Origin: Candidatus Nitrosopumilus sp.
GTDB lineage: Archaea > Thermoproteota > Nitrososphaeria > Nitrososphaerales > Nitrosopumilaceae
Assembly: GCA_016125975.1 (NCBI GenBank)
Contig: JAEFCZ010000070.1
Span: 1 to 41,363 of the forward strand
Direction of reading: 5' to 3'
DNA: 41,363 nt
Made by a program: the position numbers and the translations under genes
Shown here: positions 15,231-23,400 of the stretch, one piece after another
How the letters are laid out: every line of letters begins with the position of its first letter
How positions within the stretch are numbered: position 1 is the stretch's first letter
The notes under the pieces: generated by a model
What the model was told of the DNA's origin: nothing
Databases searched by the model: none
What the model saw: the letters and a program-made list of their open reading frames with translations, nothing else

Positions 15231-15785
15231 TTATTGAGTGAATTCAAAGAAGAGTTCATTTTCTTGTCCACTTGTCATAGAACTCAAATTGTAAAACACA
15301 ACACCTGAAACTTTCCAAGTATTAGTATTAGATTCAAAGTTGGACCATAATTCAGGAGTGTTACCAGAATTCTTCAATACAATTTCATCTCTGAGTATGA
15401 TAGAGTTTCCACCAAGTAGAGTATAGTAGTTTGAACCAAATTCTACCATTCCTTCAGCCCTATGTCCAATTTGTCCTCCACCTAGTTGTTCAGATTGAGA
15501 ATATCCAGTTTCAAATAATTGATAATCCATAGTTGTAACAATCATAGAACGATCATTAGGATTTTTAATTTCAAATGCAACATCAATTGTGACAGAACGT
15601 TCTGATATTTTTGAAATAGCGATCTCTTCTAATTCAATTTCAATAGGTCTGATTTGTGGAACGTCTGAAGAGCCATTAGGTTGTACCGGAGATTCTAGAT
15701 CAATTGAAGGTCCCATAAGTAGAATTCCACCTAATATTGCAGCAAGTGCTACCGCGGCAATTCCAACAAAAATTTTAGGATTCAT
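15231..15785 (-). CDS. Membrane-anchored WHy/LEA14-type protein
   Basis: 184 residues: an N-terminal signal anchor (KIFVGIAAVALAAILGGILL) and an extracellular domain of the LEA14/WHy (water stress and hypersensitive response) type. The diagnostic part is IAISKISERSVTIDVAFEIK then NPNDRSMIVTTMDYQLF, where NPN and the following strands define the fibronectin-III-like fold, followed by GYSQSEQLGGGQIGH. The domain ends ELFFEFTQ. WHy proteins are linked to desiccation and osmotic stress and to lipid or ligand binding, but the exact function is unsettled. Its neighbours are the 36-residue peptide downstream and a divergent unknown gene upstream. It forms a possible stress theme with the 11-mer repeat protein at 5145-5309. 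Confidence 0.82.
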   Translation of the reverse strand: MNPKIFVGIAAVALAAILGGILLMGPSIDLESPVQPNGSSDVPQIRPIEIELEEIAISKISERSVTIDVAFEIKNPNDRSMIVTTMDYQLFETGYSQSEQLGGGQIGHRAEGMVEFGSNYYTLLGGNSIILRDEIVLKNSGNTPELWSNFESNTNTWKVSGVVFYNLSSMTSGQENELFFEFTQ

Positions 15786-15854
15786 AATTTTGCAAACTCT
15801 TTTGATTTCTTAAATGTTGAGATAGTTATTATACCATTGGGGAGGAGAAAAATT

Positions 15855-16205
15855 ATGCAGTACTTTCAAGCAGTACAACAAGGAAAACAAAGAGCAGGAA
15901 AGTCTCAAATGAAGATGTTTGAGGCAGCAGGATTTGGAATGTTGACTTTAACCACAAAAAAAGTGGATGGTAATTTTCAGCCTGTAGGAGATGAAGATTT
16001 TACTGCAGTAATTAATTCAGAAGAAGGGCATGTGACTATTATCGTAGACAAAGATGGGTACACCAAGGCTCAGTCAAAGGCAGTTGAAAAAGATGAAGCC
16101 TTGACAATCTACAAGAAACTTCGAGATTCAGGGGTTGAAGAGTATCCTGGAAAAGAGATCCTGATATGGACTGAAACTAGACCTACAATTCAAAACGAAT
16201 CTTAA
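15855..16205 (+). CDS. Small soluble protein of unknown function
   Basis: 116 residues starting MQYFQAVQQGKQRAGKSQMK, with an alpha/beta-looking remainder (FTAVINSEEGHVTIIVDKDG, then ALTIYKKLRDSGVEEYPGKE). I do not recognise the family. The ATG at 15855 is preceded by GGGGAGGAG (15839-15847), one of the strongest ribosome-binding sequences in the window. A TATA-like TTATTATA (15826-15833) lies so close that a standard start site would fall at the ATG and exclude that site. Either the TATA reading or the ribosome-binding reading is therefore wrong. An upstream TTG at 15837 would place the purine run inside the gene, so I chose the ATG. The gene converges with pyrH. Confidence 0.75.
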   Translation: MQYFQAVQQGKQRAGKSQMKMFEAAGFGMLTLTTKKVDGNFQPVGDEDFTAVINSEEGHVTIIVDKDGYTKAQSKAVEKDEALTIYKKLRDSGVEEYPGKEILIWTETRPTIQNES

Positions 16206-16210
16206 AGAAA

Positions 16211-16894
16211 TTATTTTGATGGAATAATTATCTCAGTTCCTAAATTACCGCCTTTAATGGCCTTTTCAATAATTTTTGGACTAGCTTTGAGAATTCTTGT
16301 TTTAATTTTGGAGCGTTCAATAATTTTTAGAGCAACTATATCCATTAGATCATATCCACCTGCAACAGAATCCTCATGGACTAACATATTTTTGAGATTT
16401 TTCAATTCAATTCGTCTGAATTTTTTTGCTTTTTTGAATTTGTTTGGATCCATATCATATACCCCATCGACATCAGTAGCGTTAAGAAATTGCTCAGCTT
16501 TTACTTTTTCTGCAATCAATGCTGCCGTTCCATTAGTACTCTGACCAGGATGAAGGCCTCCAGCAACAACAATTAGTCCATCATCTACAGCATGTCTAAC
16601 TTCTTGTAGAGTAGCTGGAGGATGAGAATATGCTTTATTTTTTAGAGCATAAATTAGTAATTTTGCATTTAATCTAGAAATTTCAATTCCTAATTCATCA
16701 AGTGTTGATTCATCAGCACCAGAAGATCTTGCATGATTGATGTAGTGTCTAGCAATATTTCCACCACCAGCAATGATTATTGGTTGACATACATTGCTAA
16801 TTTTTACTAGAAATTCTGCCCAGTCTTTTAGAAGCTTGACATTATCCATGGCAAAAACCCTACCAGATAATTTGATTACAATTTTCTTTTTCAA
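16211..16894 (-). CDS. pyrH: UMP kinase, archaeal type
   Basis: Phosphorylates UMP to UDP with ATP, feeding all pyrimidine nucleotides. The 227-aa length matches the archaeal branch of the amino-acid-kinase fold. Motifs: [17 protein letters not shown] (phosphate-binding N-terminus), [15 protein letters not shown] (glycine loop), [20 protein letters not shown] (UMP site) and [20 protein letters not shown]. Its start overlaps the end of the HD phosphohydrolase gene by 4 bases. The operon tmk, HD, pyrH therefore brings dTMP and UMP phosphorylation together with a likely dNTP-degrading enzyme. Confidence 0.95.
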   Translation of the reverse strand: MKKKIVIKLSGRVFAMDNVKLLKDWAEFLVKISNVCQPIIIAGGGNIARHYINHARSSGADESTLDELGIEISRLNAKLLIYALKNKAYSHPPATLQEVRHAVDDGLIVVAGGLHPGQSTNGTAALIAEKVKAEQFLNATDVDGVYDMDPNKFKKAKKFRRIELKNLKNMLVHEDSVAGGYDLMDIVALKIIERSKIKTRILKASPKIIEKAIKGGNLGTEIIIPSK

Positions 16895-18126
16895 TCTAGT
16901 TCACCAATGATTGATTTTGCGGCAATTTCAACTTTTTTTCTGTTCTTTTGATAGGTATAGATTCTAAGAATATTCATGAATCCCGAAATTGCCGAAACTA
17001 CAGGAATTTCTGATATAGGCATCTCTTTTGCAGAGGATTTACCACCATCGTTAGTAATTAGAATGACAGATTTTGACTCATTTTTGGAAGGTGCAAGTGG
17101 AATTGATGGAGTTACAGAACTATCAACAAAAATCTCATTTTCTTCAACTTTGGATTTTTTAGAAATGGATGTTCTGAGTTCATTTGTTTTTATTTTCTTT
17201 AGATTTTTTCTGCTTGTCATAATGCTCTCAAATACACATTTTAGTAATTTTCTATTTTGGTAGTCTTGTGCAAATTTTCTTGCTCGTTTTAGTTTAGGAG
17301 ACTTTGATGAAACTAAACTAGATAGAACATGTTCATCTGTTAGTTGAATAAACTCATCTAGATTAAAGCTAGAAAAACCAAATTCGTCATCTGAAGTTCT
17401 TAATGCTTCAAGTAACATAACTTCTGCTGCTCTTACTGTTTTATGAAAATAAACTGCTTTGAACATTTGATATCGGGAATGCATCATTGATTCAAAAGAG
17501 TACAATGCAGAGCGTTCTAAGGCAAGTTTCTTTTGATGTACATCAAGTGACTGTGTAATTCTTTTATGATCTATTTTTGCATGCTCTGCTCCTGTAAAAT
17601 AGCCATCTCTAAGCAAATAGTCCATCATATCTGCGCTAAGTGCACCTGAAACAATTTCATTCATATATTGAAATTTTGAATCACCAAATGCAATTTTTGT
17701 TATTAATTTTTTATCAAATCCATTTTTTGTTAGAATGTCACCAATTTCAGATTTTAGAATAATCTCTTTACCAAAATCCTCATGAGAAATTTTTTTTTCT
17801 TGGATTATCTCTTCAAATAGATGTGAAAATGGTCCATGCCCAATATCATGTAAAAGACCTGCTAAGCGGAGAATCTTAATGTCATCAGACGTGAAAAATC
17901 CTTTTTCATTTAATGCATTACCTGCCTGACTTGCAATATGCATAACCCCAAGTGAGTGTTCAAATCTTGTATGTTGAGCTGCAGGATATGTTAGATGTGC
18001 TCCAGACAATTGTCTTATTCTTCTTAATCTCTGAAAAATAGGATTATCAATTATTAATAATTCATGGTCATAGACGCGTATAAAATCATGAATCGGATCT
18101 ATTATGTCTAAATAGTTTTTTTTCAT
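16891..18126 (-). CDS. HD-domain phosphohydrolase, SAMHD1/dGTPase-like
   Basis: A 411-residue HD protein of the dNTP triphosphohydrolase (SAMHD1) superfamily. The N-terminus [20 protein letters not shown] and [20 protein letters not shown] are family marks. The metal site is provided by H56 ([10 protein letters not shown]), H93-D94 ([19 protein letters not shown]) and, further on, [18 protein letters not shown]. The C-terminal third (about 290-400) is divergent, with a basic, Ser/Lys-rich region ([20 protein letters not shown]) that may be a linker or regulatory part. It overlaps tmk upstream and pyrH downstream by 4 bases each. That position makes a dNTP or nucleotide-pool role likely; the substrate is unproven. 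Confidence 0.9.
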   Translation of the reverse strand: MKKNYLDIIDPIHDFIRVYDHELLIIDNPIFQRLRRIRQLSGAHLTYPAAQHTRFEHSLGVMHIASQAGNALNEKGFFTSDDIKILRLAGLLHDIGHGPFSHLFEEIIQEKKISHEDFGKEIILKSEIGDILTKNGFDKKLITKIAFGDSKFQYMNEIVSGALSADMMDYLLRDGYFTGAEHAKIDHKRITQSLDVHQKKLALERSALYSFESMMHSRYQMFKAVYFHKTVRAAEVMLLEALRTSDDEFGFSSFNLDEFIQLTDEHVLSSLVSSKSPKLKRARKFAQDYQNRKLLKCVFESIMTSRKNLKKIKTNELRTSISKKSKVEENEIFVDSSVTPSIPLAPSKNESKSVILITNDGGKSSAKEMPISEIPVVSAISGFMNILRIYTYQKNRKKVEIAAKSIIGELD

Positions 18127-18704
18127 AACCCTATTTTCTTTGAAAATGTTTTCAAAATTTCTTCATGTACTTTCTGTTTAGATTGGGACGCATCAATTAT
18201 TTTCCAGTGTTTTTTCTTAGCAGTGATTTTATAGATTTTAGAAATTTTTCTTAAAAATTCTTCATTTTTTTCAAATTTATCTCGGTGAGTTTTTTGTCTA
18301 CTAAAGGATTCTTTCTGAGTAACATCAAGCAATATTACAAGATCTGCTTTTGGTAGTCCTACATCTAGATTTTCTAGCCATTTTTGTTTCATTCCATTTG
18401 CTAAACCATAGATAAGGTTTGAATGATAATATCTATTCATTATAAGAACAGAATTTTTTTCTTGTGCATCTAATATTTGATCTAATTTCTCCCATCTATT
18501 TGCAGCTAAAAGACAATGAATCACTTGTGGTGGAAATTTTCTTTTTCCATCAAGATATTTTCTAATCTCTTTACCAACAGGGGTTTTGTAATCTGGAAAA
18601 TGAAATAATTTAGTTTTAATTTTTCTTTTTTTGAGTGCTTTTTCTAACATTGTTGATTGTGTTAGTTTTCCTGCTTGATCTCCACCCTCTAGTACAATTA
18701 TCAT
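18123..18704 (-). CDS. tmk: Thymidylate kinase with an unusual P-loop
   Basis: Makes dTDP from dTMP. The 193-residue P-loop kinase shows IIVLEGGDQAGKLTQST (P-loop 7-16), FHFPDYKTPVGKEIRKYLDG (dTMP-binding arm with the DYxxP motif), IMNRYYHSNLIYGLANG (substrate Arg-Tyr) and DLVILLDVTQKESFSRQ. In most kinases of the family the P-loop ends GK-S/T-T; here it reads GKLT, with Leu14 in place of the usual Ser/Thr that helps bind magnesium. The codon is CTA, so this is not an ambiguity of reading. First gene of the tmk, HD, pyrH operon; TATA-like ATTAATTGAT near 18725-18734. Confidence 0.9.
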   Translation of the reverse strand: MIIVLEGGDQAGKLTQSTMLEKALKKRKIKTKLFHFPDYKTPVGKEIRKYLDGKRKFPPQVIHCLLAANRWEKLDQILDAQEKNSVLIMNRYYHSNLIYGLANGMKQKWLENLDVGLPKADLVILLDVTQKESFSRQKTHRDKFEKNEEFLRKISKIYKITAKKKHWKIIDASQSKQKVHEEILKTFSKKIGL

Positions 18705-18803
18705 AAGTTACCAAAACAGAGAAATTAATTGATTAAAAATCTATCAAAGTCAATTCTGAATAATTTACGAATTGTTTAATATCTGCTTAAAATAATTCAA
18801 AAT

Positions 18804-18920
18804 ATGGCTGAAGAATACTCATGTCCTTATTGTGAATCAGTTTTTGAGAGTAAAGATGACCTTTCAAAGCATATAGACAGAATTCACGGTGATTCTGGAG
18901 TTTTAGAAGGCTTAAAATAA
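18804..18920 (+). CDS. 38-residue single C2H2 zinc finger protein
   Basis: A short frame from ATG 18804 to TAA 18918-18920 encodes MAEEYSCPYCESVFESKDDL then SKHIDRIHGDSGVLEGLK. It contains one complete eukaryote-like C2H2 finger: C7-x2-C10-x12-H23-x4-H28, with the hydrophobic phenylalanine and leucine in the right places (VF, DDL). A TATA-like TTTAATAT at 18775-18782 is about 27 bases before the ATG, supporting a leaderless gene. It stands between tmk (divergent) and the hsp20-type gene. Such single-finger miniproteins could bind DNA, RNA or protein; the target is unknown. Confidence comes from the perfect finger spacing in so short a frame. Confidence 0.8.
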   Translation: MAEEYSCPYCESVFESKDDLSKHIDRIHGDSGVLEGLK

Positions 18921-18993
18921 TCCCAAACCTTTTTGTTTTTTTATCAAAATTTCTATCAAGATTTATAACCAAAAATTTGTCACATAACATGAA

Positions 18994-19374
18994 ATGGGTT
19001 TAGTAAAAGAAGTGATAAAAGAGATTGGAAACAAATCACGAGAATTCTATGAATTTGTTTTACCACCAATTGACATGTATCTTAGTTCTGATAATCTCAA
19101 AGTAATTATCGATATTCCAGGATTTTCAAAAAAAGATATCAAACTTACATTATGTGGAGATATTCTTTCAATTCAAGCATGTAAAGAAGTAGATGAGAAG
19201 GAATCTGAATCACTAATTTCAAAGCAAAGACCAAACATCATTGATAAAAAAGTACGACTTCCAATTGATATCAAACAAGGAGAAGAAAAAATAGATTCAG
19301 CAAAATACGAAGATGGCGTTTTAACATTAATTATTCCTGTTACTAAGAAAGGAAAAGATATCTCAATAGAATAA
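18994..19374 (+). CDS. Small heat-shock protein, Hsp20/alpha-crystallin family
   Basis: An ATP-independent chaperone that holds unfolding proteins. The 126 residues are mostly the alpha-crystallin domain: PPIDMYLSSDNLKVIIDIPG, KDIKLTLCGDILSIQA and the closing SAKYEDGVLTLIIPVTKK. The end ISIE resembles the I-x-I motif that links subunits into oligomers. The N-terminal arm is short. A TATA-like TTTATAACC (18962-18970) is centred about 27 bases before the ATG. It converges with the UbiB-type kinase gene, with stops 1 base apart. Confidence 0.93.
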   Translation: MGLVKEVIKEIGNKSREFYEFVLPPIDMYLSSDNLKVIIDIPGFSKKDIKLTLCGDILSIQACKEVDEKESESLISKQRPNIIDKKVRLPIDIKQGEEKIDSAKYEDGVLTLIIPVTKKGKDISIE

Positions 19375-19375
19375 A

Positions 19376-20920
19376 CTAGTGTTTTCTAAAAATTGCAGAA
19401 CCTATCATTATCAAACCAGAAGCAATCATTCCGCTCATGCCAAGGGTATCATTTGTTGGGTATAGTAACACTGAACCAATAAAAATTGCTGATGCAAATA
19501 TACTTCCACTAAGAAAAACCATAGGCTTTCTTTTTTGCATAAAGATTTCAGATTCATCCATGAATTTTTCCATTTTAGGTCCCAAACGCAAGGCAGAATC
19601 AATGGATTTTGAGAATTTCTCAAATGAAATCTTTAGTTCTTCAACGTAAGCTTTTGGGATCATATTTTCTTCTTGAAGAATATTTCTTAGAACTTTGACA
19701 AATTTGAAATCAACATCATGTGTTTTGTAAATTCCTTCAATAATGGATGCCATTCTCATGTACAAAGCTAGGTTTTTTGGCAAAACAAAAGGGAATTTGC
19801 TCATTGTTTGATTTGCAAGCTCCATTAGACTCTGGACTTCCATTTCATCAGGTTTGTTTCCATGCATTGCACGAATTGATAACTCAATTCCTTTTTCGAT
19901 AACTTGTCTATTGTATCCAGGAGTAAGCATTCCTAATTCGGCCATTGCATTAACTACTCGAGGAGGATTTTTTTCAACTAGTGCAAGATACAATCTAATG
20001 AGTTTGTATCTTGTTTCGTTGTTTATTCGACCTACCATTCCATAGTCATATAGAATCAATTTTCCATCATCAGTTACTGAAATATTTCCTGGGTGAGGAT
20101 CTGCATGGAAGAGAGAATGTTTGAGAAGCATTGTAAAGAATACTTTGTGAACATCAATGACTAATTGTTCTCTGTCTACACCTTTTTCATCAAGTGCCTG
20201 CACGTTTGTGACCTTTATTCCTGGTAGGTATTCCATCGTTAGAACATTTTTTGAAGAATAATCATCATAAACTGACGGAACTATAACTTGTTCATTACTT
20301 TGCATATCTTGCTTGATTTTTTTAAGATTTTCAGATTCATTTGTGTAATCCATTTCTTCACGAATGGTTTCGATAAACTGAGAAAGCATTGCTTTTGCAG
20401 AATATCTAAGATTTGGATCAACAAATCTCAAAGCTAAAGGTAAAATTTTCTTTAAGACTTTGAGATCTTCTCGTACTATTTCCTCAATCCCAGGTCTTTT
20501 GACTTTAATAACAATCTGCTGCCCAGAAATTGAACCACGGTAAACCTGTCCTAGAGACGCCCCAGATATAGAATTTGTATCAATATCATCGAATTTTTCA
20601 TTAATTGGTCCCAAATCTTTCTCGATAATCGGTTTTACTTGTTCAAATGGTGCTGAAGGAACGCTATCTTGTAGTTTAGATAGTTCTTCAAGATAAGGTT
20701 GAGGCAAAATATCTGCTCTAGATGAAAGCCATTGTCCTAGTTTGATATACACAGGTCCCAAGGAAACAAAAGTGTCAAGAGCTTTTCGTGCATTTTTTCT
20801 AAATTGTTCTGAATCAATTGTATTTTTTTCTTGTTGTGTCCATTTTTTTCTATCTTTTCGCAGAGCCAAGATAGAGGGTAATAGTTTGATTAGTACATAG
20901 ATTGTTCTTCCAGCTGACAT
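19376..20920 (-). CDS. ABC1/ADCK/UbiB-family atypical kinase
   Basis: A membrane-associated protein-kinase-like ATPase of the UbiB family, elsewhere needed for isoprenoid quinone or lipid homeostasis. The 514 residues show the family-specific K-x-G-Q loop (YIKLGQWLSSRAD, 59-70), the alanine-rich loop replacing the glycine loop (ISGASLGQVYRG), the lysine in IVIKVKRPG, the catalytic HADPHPGNI and the metal-binding LYDYGMVGR. Two C-terminal membrane helices follow (about 470-510: MVFLSGSIFASAIFIGSVLL, then GMSGMIASGLIMIGSAIF). It begins 3 bases after the 127-residue membrane protein gene, so they form an operon. Thaumarchaea use menaquinone-type quinones, so a quinone role is plausible but unproven. 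Confidence 0.93.
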   Translation of the reverse strand: MSAGRTIYVLIKLLPSILALRKDRKKWTQQEKNTIDSEQFRKNARKALDTFVSLGPVYIKLGQWLSSRADILPQPYLEELSKLQDSVPSAPFEQVKPIIEKDLGPINEKFDDIDTNSISGASLGQVYRGSISGQQIVIKVKRPGIEEIVREDLKVLKKILPLALRFVDPNLRYSAKAMLSQFIETIREEMDYTNESENLKKIKQDMQSNEQVIVPSVYDDYSSKNVLTMEYLPGIKVTNVQALDEKGVDREQLVIDVHKVFFTMLLKHSLFHADPHPGNISVTDDGKLILYDYGMVGRINNETRYKLIRLYLALVEKNPPRVVNAMAELGMLTPGYNRQVIEKGIELSIRAMHGNKPDEMEVQSLMELANQTMSKFPFVLPKNLALYMRMASIIEGIYKTHDVDFKFVKVLRNILQEENMIPKAYVEELKISFEKFSKSIDSALRLGPKMEKFMDESEIFMQKRKPMVFLSGSIFASAIFIGSVLLYPTNDTLGMSGMIASGLIMIGSAIFRKH

Positions 20921-20923
20921 GAC

Positions 20924-21307
20924 TTACACCAAATAATCTTTGATCTTTTTTGATGCAACGTATCCAATGTATCCAGAAATAATTGATGAGGCCAATCCGG
21001 ATGTTAAAGAAAGTTTTTTTGAATTATTATTAAAAACAGATTTTGCAATTTTAGAGCCTCCAAAAATTGCACAAGCTAAACCAATCAAAACTTCTGGTGC
21101 ATCATATACAAGATGACCAACTGGATCTTTTCGTGGATCAATTTTATCAGTGTGTACTAGAAATTTATTATCATACTCTCTAATGTGTAAATTACCATAA
21201 CGATATTGTTTTTGTGCACCATTTTTTTGTCCAAGAATAGTTTCTTCTGCGCCATCAATCATAAATTCACGTAATTCTTTTGGGACTTCAATCTCATCAA
21301 ATGGCAT
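20924..21307 (-). CDS. Membrane protein of unknown function, partner of the UbiB-type kinase
   Basis: 127 residues: a soluble N-terminal half (PFDEIEVPKELREFMIDGAE, KQYRYGNLHIREYDNKFLVH) and a hydrophobic C-terminal half with two probable helices (APEVLIGLACAIFGG at about 72-86; SLTSGLASSIISGYIGYVAS at about 99-118) ending in a lysine-rich tail. The family is not recognised. It is the first gene of a two-gene operon with the UbiB-family kinase, 3 bases apart, with a TATA-like CTTATATTC near 21330-21338. The spacing suggests a functional link, perhaps a membrane tether or substrate of the kinase. Confidence 0.75.
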   Translation of the reverse strand: MPFDEIEVPKELREFMIDGAEETILGQKNGAQKQYRYGNLHIREYDNKFLVHTDKIDPRKDPVGHLVYDAPEVLIGLACAIFGGSKIAKSVFNNNSKKLSLTSGLASSIISGYIGYVASKKIKDYLV

Positions 21308-21362
21308 GATCGCAAGATCTAGTAATTGCTTATATTCTTAGTGTAAAAAATGAAATTCTAAA

Positions 21363-21551
21363 TTAATCTTTGAGCCTATCTTTTGTGAAAATTATAAAAC
21401 TAATACCAAATGCTATGAGCATTCCAATTCCTGTAACATATGCATAGTTGAAGCCAACACCAGGATGAGTTTCTTGATAATAATTATGAATCAGAAATGT
21501 TGCAACTAGTAAAATAGATCCAATTATTGTTAATTTTCTATGAGTTTCCAC
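21363..21551 (-). CDS. Small two-helix membrane protein
   Basis: 62 residues METHRKLTIIGSILLVATFL through IFTKDRLKD, with helices at about 7-22 and 38-56 and charged ends on the same (cytoplasmic) side. No family is recognised. A TATA-like CATATAG centred near 21577 lies about 27 bases before the ATG, which supports a real, separately transcribed gene. Confidence 0.65.
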   Translation of the reverse strand: METHRKLTIIGSILLVATFLIHNYYQETHPGVGFNYAYVTGIGMLIAFGISFIIFTKDRLKD

Positions 21552-21593
21552 TAATCAGGGTTTTAATAATTACTATATGAATTTAGAAAAAAA

Positions 21594-21674
21594 TTACAAG
21601 AGAGGTGTAGTAATAAATCCCACAATACTACCAGTTAGAAATAGAAATATTCCCTTTGCCATACCGATTCCCAA
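21594..21674 (-). CDS. Possible 26-residue membrane peptide
   Basis: A frame from TTG 21672-21674 reads MGIGMAKGIFLFLTGSIVGF then ITTPLL and stops at TAA 21594-21596. It is a single hydrophobic helix. A TATA-like CTTATATCA (21693-21701, minus strand) is positioned for a leaderless transcript starting at that TTG. It lies between two other small membrane-protein genes on the same strand. The evidence is promoter position plus hydrophobicity only; a chance frame is possible, and an ATG three codons later could also start it. Confidence 0.35.
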   Translation of the reverse strand: MGIGMAKGIFLFLTGSIVGFITTPLL

Positions 21675-21720
21675 TTTAGTATCATACAATTATGATATAA
21701 GTTTTAAATTGATTTTCAGA

Positions 21721-22053
21721 TTAAGGATTAGATTTCATTTTAGCTAATTTTTGAATAACTTGTTCAAGTTCTTCTTTATTGTCATTAATGACACGTTTTA
21801 CAACTTCGATTTCTTCATTAATTTGCTCTAGTTGTTCATTGTCAGAATTTTTTATTTGATTTTCTAGATCTTTTAGAACTTGTTGATTATATTGATTGAT
21901 TTTTTCTAATTCATTTTTGTATTTTTCTAATTTTGTATATTGATCAGTAATTTCAGAGATTTCAGAAATTGATTGATTTGTAACAAAACCAGAAATGGCA
22001 ACAATTCCCCCAACTACTATAGCTGCAATAATAATAACAATACTTAATCTCAT
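21721..22053 (-). CDS. Membrane-anchored coiled-coil protein
   Basis: 110 residues. The N-terminal helix RLSIVIIIAAIVVGGIVAIS (about 2-22) anchors the protein. The rest, from about 30 to 105, is a continuous charged heptad-like helix (ITDQYTKLEKYKNELEKINQ, NEQLEQINEEIEVVKRVIND, KEELEQVIQKLAKM) predicted to form a coiled coil, probably outside the cell. Function is unknown. It lies next to the exporter operon and has A/T-rich sequence (AATATTAAAA, 22081-22090) where a TATA box is expected. Confidence 0.7.
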   Translation of the reverse strand: MRLSIVIIIAAIVVGGIVAISGFVTNQSISEISEITDQYTKLEKYKNELEKINQYNQQVLKDLENQIKNSDNEQLEQINEEIEVVKRVINDNKEELEQVIQKLAKMKSNP

Positions 22054-22092
22054 TTCGAATTGACCTTAATTCTCCAAAACAATATTAAAAAT

Positions 22093-23400
22093 TTAATCAC
22101 TGGCCTCAATTGCAGATTTCTTACGCTTGCGCATTATGTAAATTCCTGCAGCAATAGCAATTACAATTGGAACAATAATCATTGTAGAGTCTGGACCAGA
22201 TTCATCACCATTTAATGGCTCATTTACAAGAATAGTAGTGTCTTCAATGACAAAGAGTTCATCTCTAACACCGTCTTTGTATCTTACAGTTATTGTGATA
22301 TCATGTTCTCCATATTCTGGTTCGCCATCAAACTCAATTGGAATGTTAAATGGTACAGGTGCATCAATTTCAATTTCGTCAATAAATTGAGTATTTGCTT
22401 TAATGTTTGAATCACCACGTGGCGCTACACTTACAAAGCCGAACAAACCATCTTCATTTCCTTCATTGATGATTTCTCCAATTACCATCTGTGTTCCAGA
22501 TAACTCAATTACATCAATATTGAAAATTGTAAGATCTATCAATCCTTTAATGTAAAAATCAACAATTTTTGAAATTACATGTTGATCACCATGAGCATTA
22601 TAGTATGATATTATCAAAGGGATTCGTAATGTGTCATCTTTTAGTCCTTCTGGGACATACACTGTTGCAGTAAGATGTCTAGCAGATTTTGGATCAATAT
22701 TTCCAACATCCCAATTAGATTCTAAGATTACAACATTTTCAACATTAGTAGTAGATGATGTAGTTGATGCACGTTCTGTTTGCGTATTAGATGCAACTAT
22801 ATCTACACTTGAAATTGGAGCTGTTCCATCATTTGCAATTTCAATTACTACATTGTTTGTTCTTAGAGAAGTAAGGAATGGTTCTAATGCTCTTACATTG
22901 ATCACACTATCACCTGTTACCTTAAACTGAAAGTCTTCAAATGCAGTTCGAACACCAGATTCTCTTAATCTAGAATAATCAACTTTAACAGTTCCAGGAT
23001 ATTGTTGAATATTGACATTTTTATCGATATTTACAAAGAATGTAAGATGGAAATTCTCTCCAGCCAAAGAGTTTGAATCACTATCAGCTTTAATTATTGA
23101 GCCTGGTCCATCAGATGCAGAGAAACCAAAAGGTAATGACAATTGTCCTTTTATTCCTGTGATGTCTTGTGTTCCAACATTTGCAAAGACTACAGTAAAT
23201 GGAACATTGCTATCTCCAGCTTCAACTTCTATTTTCTCATTTAATGTACCAAAATATGCATCTAAGAATTTGACATCACCAAAGTCTCTTTCAAAAGGAG
23301 AGTCACCAAATCCGCCAGATGTAATTTGTGCGTATGAATTTCCTATGAATAACGGTACTAACAAAACTCCAAGCAACATAAAGAACAGTTTTTGATTCAT
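22093..23400 (-). CDS. Exported membrane-anchored beta-domain protein of an ABC export operon
   Basis: 435 residues with an N-terminal signal (MNQKLFFMLLGVLLVPLFIG, cut near NSYAQ) and a C-terminal helix with basic stop (TMIIVPIVIAIAAGIYIM, then RKRKKS), so the bulk is outside the cell. The exterior consists of repeated immunoglobulin-like beta domains of the COG1361/CARDB kind: PFTVVFANVGTQDITGIKGQ, NNVVIEIANDGTAPISSVDI, MVIGEIINEGNEDGLFGFVS. Its ATG overlaps the ATPase stop by one base. In archaea such proteins accompany MacB-like permeases and ATPases; it probably acts as the extracellular partner of the exporter. The cargo is unknown. Confidence 0.85.
   Translation of the reverse strand: MNQKLFFMLLGVLLVPLFIGNSYAQITSGGFGDSPFERDFGDVKFLDAYFGTLNEKIEVEAGDSNVPFTVVFANVGTQDITGIKGQLSLPFGFSASDGPGSIIKADSDSNSLAGENFHLTFFVNIDKNVNIQQYPGTVKVDYSRLRESGVRTAFEDFQFKVTGDSVINVRALEPFLTSLRTNNVVIEIANDGTAPISSVDIVASNTQTERASTTSSTTNVENVVILESNWDVGNIDPKSARHLTATVYVPEGLKDDTLRIPLIISYYNAHGDQHVISKIVDFYIKGLIDLTIFNIDVIELSGTQMVIGEIINEGNEDGLFGFVSVAPRGDSNIKANTQFIDEIEIDAPVPFNIPIEFDGEPEYGEHDITITVRYKDGVRDELFVIEDTTILVNEPLNGDESGPDSTMIIVPIVIAIAAGIYIMRKRKKSAIEASD

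Noticed and set aside
18787-18990. Minus-strand open frame of 67 codons over the zinc-finger region
   Set aside because: Low-complexity translation, opposite a frame encoding a perfect C2H2 motif with its own promoter.
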